Part shown: one piece after another, positions 12,904 to 15,179 of the stretch
Layout: every line of letters begins with the position of its first letter
How positions within the stretch are numbered: the first letter of the stretch is position 1
Assembly: GCA_001805465.1 (NCBI GenBank)
Contig: MHGH01000003.1
Location: forward strand, 16,304-31,482
Direction of reading: 5' to 3'
DNA from: Omnitrophica WOR_2 bacterium RBG_13_41_10
GTDB taxonomy: Bacteria > Omnitrophota > Gorgyraeia > Gygaellales > Profunditerraquicolaceae
Length of the DNA: 15,179 nt
Program-made: the position numbers and the translations under genes
Notes under the pieces: generated by a model
Databases searched by the model: none
What the model saw: the letters and a program-made list of their open reading frames with translations, nothing else
What the model was told of the DNA's origin: nothing

Positions 12904-14892
12904 TTATGCCGGTTCTTTATCTTGGTCTTGAGGCAAATTCTTAGAGATAAAATTGCATTTGGGATAATTGGAGCAACCGAAGAAAAAACCCCGCCGGGAA
13001 CGGCGTTCAATCAGCTCTCCGCCGCAACCAACCTCAGGACATTTTACGCCGCTGGTAATGGATTTGGCGAATTTACACTGCGGAAAGCCAAAACAGCTTA
13101 AGAATTTACCCTTGCGGCCCCATTTAATCACCATAGGCTTACCGCACTGCGGGCAGGTTTCATTGGTAGTAAGCACCTCTTTCTTGATATTCGCCTGTGC
13201 ATAATCCAGGCTGGCCTTAAAAGGCTGGTAAAATTCTTCTAATATTGTAGTATTATTGAGCCTGCCTTCTTCTACTTCATCAAGCTCTTCCTCCATATGG
13301 GCGGTAAACTTTACGTCCATAATCTTAGGAAAATAATTTACCAAAAGGTCGCAGACTTTAGAACCTAACTCCGTAGCATAAAAATAACCCCTCAGGCGCC
13401 GCGCATAGTCACGCATCACCAAGGTCTGTATTATGGGCGCATAGGTAGAGGGCCGGCCAATACCTTCTTCTTCCAGTTTTTTCACTAGAGAGCTATCGGA
13501 GTATCTTGCAGGGGGCTTGGTGAAATGTTGCGAAGGCGATAAATTCACTAAATCCAAAATTTCATCTTTTTCTAGCGCCGGGATAACATTTTTTTCTTTA
13601 TCAAGCTCATTATGATTATAGATTTTAGCAAAGCCGTCAAAAATAAGGGTGGAACCAGAAGCAGAAAACAGGTATTTACCAACGGCTATATCCACGGTAG
13701 TAACGGAGTAACGGCTGGGGGTCATCTGACTGGCAATAAAACGGCGGTAAATTAATTCGTATAATTTATATTGCTCCTCATTCAGATATTTAGCAATGCC
13801 CTCCGGAGGTTTGGCAATAAATGTCGGCCGGATAGCTTCATGCGCTGCCTGGGCATGCTTTTTTAATTTGTAGGTATTGGGCTCTTTGGGTAAATAATCC
13901 TTCCCGAATTTTTTTAAAATATGGCTCCTTACTTCTTTTAGTGCTTCTTCGGCAACGTGCGTAGAATCGGTACGCATGTAAGTGATAAGGCCGATAGGAT
14001 TATCATCTCCAATATCTATACCTTCATAAAGCTGCTGGGCTACAATCATAGTTTTTGTAGCATTAAACCTTAATTTATTAAATGCCTCCTGCTGTAATGT
14101 GCTGGTAATAAAAGGGGGGTCGGCATAACGCTTTTTTTCTTTGGTATTTATATCCAAAACCTTGAAAGTATTATTTTTGATGTCTAAAACGATATCATCA
14201 GCCTGCTGTTTATTTTTTATTTCTGCCTTCTCTTCGGATATCTTTACTAATTTGGCCATAAAAGAGCTCTGTACTCTGTACTCTGTACTCTGTACTTTCT
14301 TTAATTCTGCTTCAATCTCCCAATACTCTTGAGGGATAAAATTATTAATTTGGCGTTCTCTTTCTACGATTAACCTTAAGGCTACTGACTGTACTCTGCC
14401 AGCACTCAAGCCCCGGGCAATTTTTTTCCAAAGTAATGGGCTTAAAAAATACCCCACTACCCTATCTAAAATTCTTCTACCGGCCTGTGCCTCCACCATA
14501 TTTAAATCAAAATCCCGCGGCTGGACAAAGGCGTTCTTTAACGCAGATGGCGTAATCTCATGAAAAACTACCCTAAGAACTTTTTTATTCTTAAAAATCT
14601 GATTCTTAATATGCCAGCCGATAGCTTCACCTTCCCTGTCCGGGTCAGTAGCCATATATATTTTATTTTTGCCTTTGGCTTCTTTTTTTAGAAGCTCCAG
14701 TACTTTTTTCCTGCCGGGGATAACTACATAAGAAGGCTGAAAATTCTTCTCCACATCCACCCCTAATTTCTTCTGAGGCAAATCTATGAGATGGCCCATG
14801 GAAGAGACTACTAAAAAATCATTACCTAAAATTTTACTTAATGTCTTGGCTTTCGTCGGGGATTCCACTATTACTAAGTTTTGCTTTTTCAT
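12904..14892 (-). CDS. topA: DNA topoisomerase I (type IA)
   Basis: A 662-residue type IA topoisomerase that relaxes negative supercoils. Domains in order: TOPRIM (LVIVESPTKAKT at 6-17 and ATDPDREGEAIGWH at 81-94, with the acidic metal-binding residues), the RGLSAGRVQSVALRLI block (160-175), the catalytic Tyr305 in GLITYMRTDS, EEGIGRPSTYA (475-485), and two C-terminal four-cysteine zinc modules (580/583/600/606 and 618/623/640/646). It is shorter than E. coli TopA, as is common when fewer C-terminal zinc modules are present. Residues 199-209 (KVQSTEYRVQS) are encoded by a 7-bp tandem repeat and interrupt the strand-rich region after WEIEAEL. The ATG at 14892 directly abuts the dprA stop. Confidence 0.97.
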   Translation of the reverse strand: MKKQNLVIVESPTKAKTLSKILGNDFLVVSSMGHLIDLPQKKLGVDVEKNFQPSYVVIPGRKKVLELLKKEAKGKNKIYMATDPDREGEAIGWHIKNQIFKNKKVLRVVFHEITPSALKNAFVQPRDFDLNMVEAQAGRRILDRVVGYFLSPLLWKKIARGLSAGRVQSVALRLIVERERQINNFIPQEYWEIEAELKKVQSTEYRVQSSFMAKLVKISEEKAEIKNKQQADDIVLDIKNNTFKVLDINTKEKKRYADPPFITSTLQQEAFNKLRFNATKTMIVAQQLYEGIDIGDDNPIGLITYMRTDSTHVAEEALKEVRSHILKKFGKDYLPKEPNTYKLKKHAQAAHEAIRPTFIAKPPEGIAKYLNEEQYKLYELIYRRFIASQMTPSRYSVTTVDIAVGKYLFSASGSTLIFDGFAKIYNHNELDKEKNVIPALEKDEILDLVNLSPSQHFTKPPARYSDSSLVKKLEEEGIGRPSTYAPIIQTLVMRDYARRLRGYFYATELGSKVCDLLVNYFPKIMDVKFTAHMEEELDEVEEGRLNNTTILEEFYQPFKASLDYAQANIKKEVLTTNETCPQCGKPMVIKWGRKGKFLSCFGFPQCKFAKSITSGVKCPEVGCGGELIERRSRRGFFFGCSNYPKCNFISKNLPQDQDKEPA
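14267..14296. repeat. 7-bp tandem repeat within topA
   Basis: The unit CTCTGTA (TACAGAG on the coding strand) occurs four times perfectly (14267-14294) plus two bases. It encodes the STEYRVQ heptapeptide pattern. It differs by one base per unit from the repeat in the GT9-GT9 gene and is in the same reading phase. Confidence 0.95.
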
Positions 14893-15179
14893 TTAAGAGG
14901 CCCTTATAAATTGTTTTCCCGGAAGCTGCCGGATTAATTTTCTTAATTGTAGCCGTAAAATAATATCGGCGACAGTGGTAAAATCTAAACCTGCCTTTTC
15001 TACGATTTCATCAAAAGATATGGCTCTATCGGATACCAGATCGTACAAATTGCGCTCTTGCGTACAAAGCTCATTCTTGGGCATTATTTTTGCATCATTG
15101 TTTTTTCTCTTTTCTGTAAAATTCTCGTTAAGGATAAGATCTAAATTTAATTCCTGTAATATATCGCTAACATCAGATA
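14893..15179 (-). CDS. dprA: DNA processing protein DprA, C-terminal part
   Basis: The last 95 codons of a gene that enters from the right edge; the frame is open to the window end, so the ATG at 15084 is not its start. The visible part has SDVSDILQELNLDL, typical of the segment after the DprA Rossmann domain, a short Lys/Asn-rich linker, then a winged-helix domain (ERNLYDLVSDRAISFDEIVEKAGL ... LQLRKLIRQLPGKQFIR; quoted in parts). This C-terminal winged helix is found in many DprA/Smf proteins and ends in the characteristic LPGxxF/Y. DprA loads RecA on incoming single-stranded DNA during transformation; the loading domain itself is outside the window. The stop codon is directly followed by the topA ATG, and dprA-topA adjacency is widespread, which supports the call. 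Confidence 0.85.
   Translation of the reverse strand, partial: SDVSDILQELNLDLILNENFTEKRKNNDAKIMPKNELCTQERNLYDLVSDRAISFDEIVEKAGLDFTTVADIILRLQLRKLIRQLPGKQFIRAS

Overview
The window reads as a gene-dense, moderately AT-rich bacterial chromosome fragment from a diderm (Gram-negative-type) lineage that makes lipid A and Kdo. Nearly all genes run on the minus strand, spaced from a few bases apart to overlapping. The gene content, the heavy use of fused glycosyltransferases and the dispersed heptanucleotide and palindromic repeats inside genes resemble uncultivated lineages such as candidate phylum Omnitrophota. That placement is an impression from memory and was not tested by any search.

In transcription order (right to left), the right end holds DNA-processing genes: the 3' end of dprA (cut by the window edge), topA and xerC. 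This partly matches the dprA-topA-(trmFO)-xerC order known from Firmicutes. They run directly into kdtA/waaA (Kdo transferase). The only real gap between genes in the run, about 190 bp between kdtA and a STAS-PilZ gene, contains a 59-codon ORF for a very basic protein on the opposite strand and a candidate promoter for the genes downstream.

The rest is an envelope cluster: STAS-PilZ (probable c-di-GMP effector), lpxK (lipid A 4'-kinase), an LpxL-type acyltransferase fused to an ELM1-like domain, a GT4-GT9 fusion, a single GT4, a single GT9 and a GT9-GT9 tandem fusion. Together they would phosphorylate and acylate the lipid A precursor, add Kdo, and extend the core with heptose-like and other sugars. 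At the left edge, after a 164-bp gap holding a perfect 25-bp inverted repeat, lies the 5' part of a conserved protein that may be deoxyhypusine-synthase-like.

The most unusual layer is repeats inside coding sequence. Two unrelated genes (the GT9-GT9 fusion and topA) carry near-identical 7-bp tandem repeats that both encode STEYRV-type heptapeptides. A third gene (GT4) carries a different 7-bp repeat, kdtA has a low-complexity Asp/Lys-rich insert at the inter-domain position, and the C-terminal nine residues of the single GT9 protein are encoded in and next to a palindrome. The repeats sit in linkers, loops or ends and keep the frame open. No rRNA, tRNA or CRISPR array was seen.
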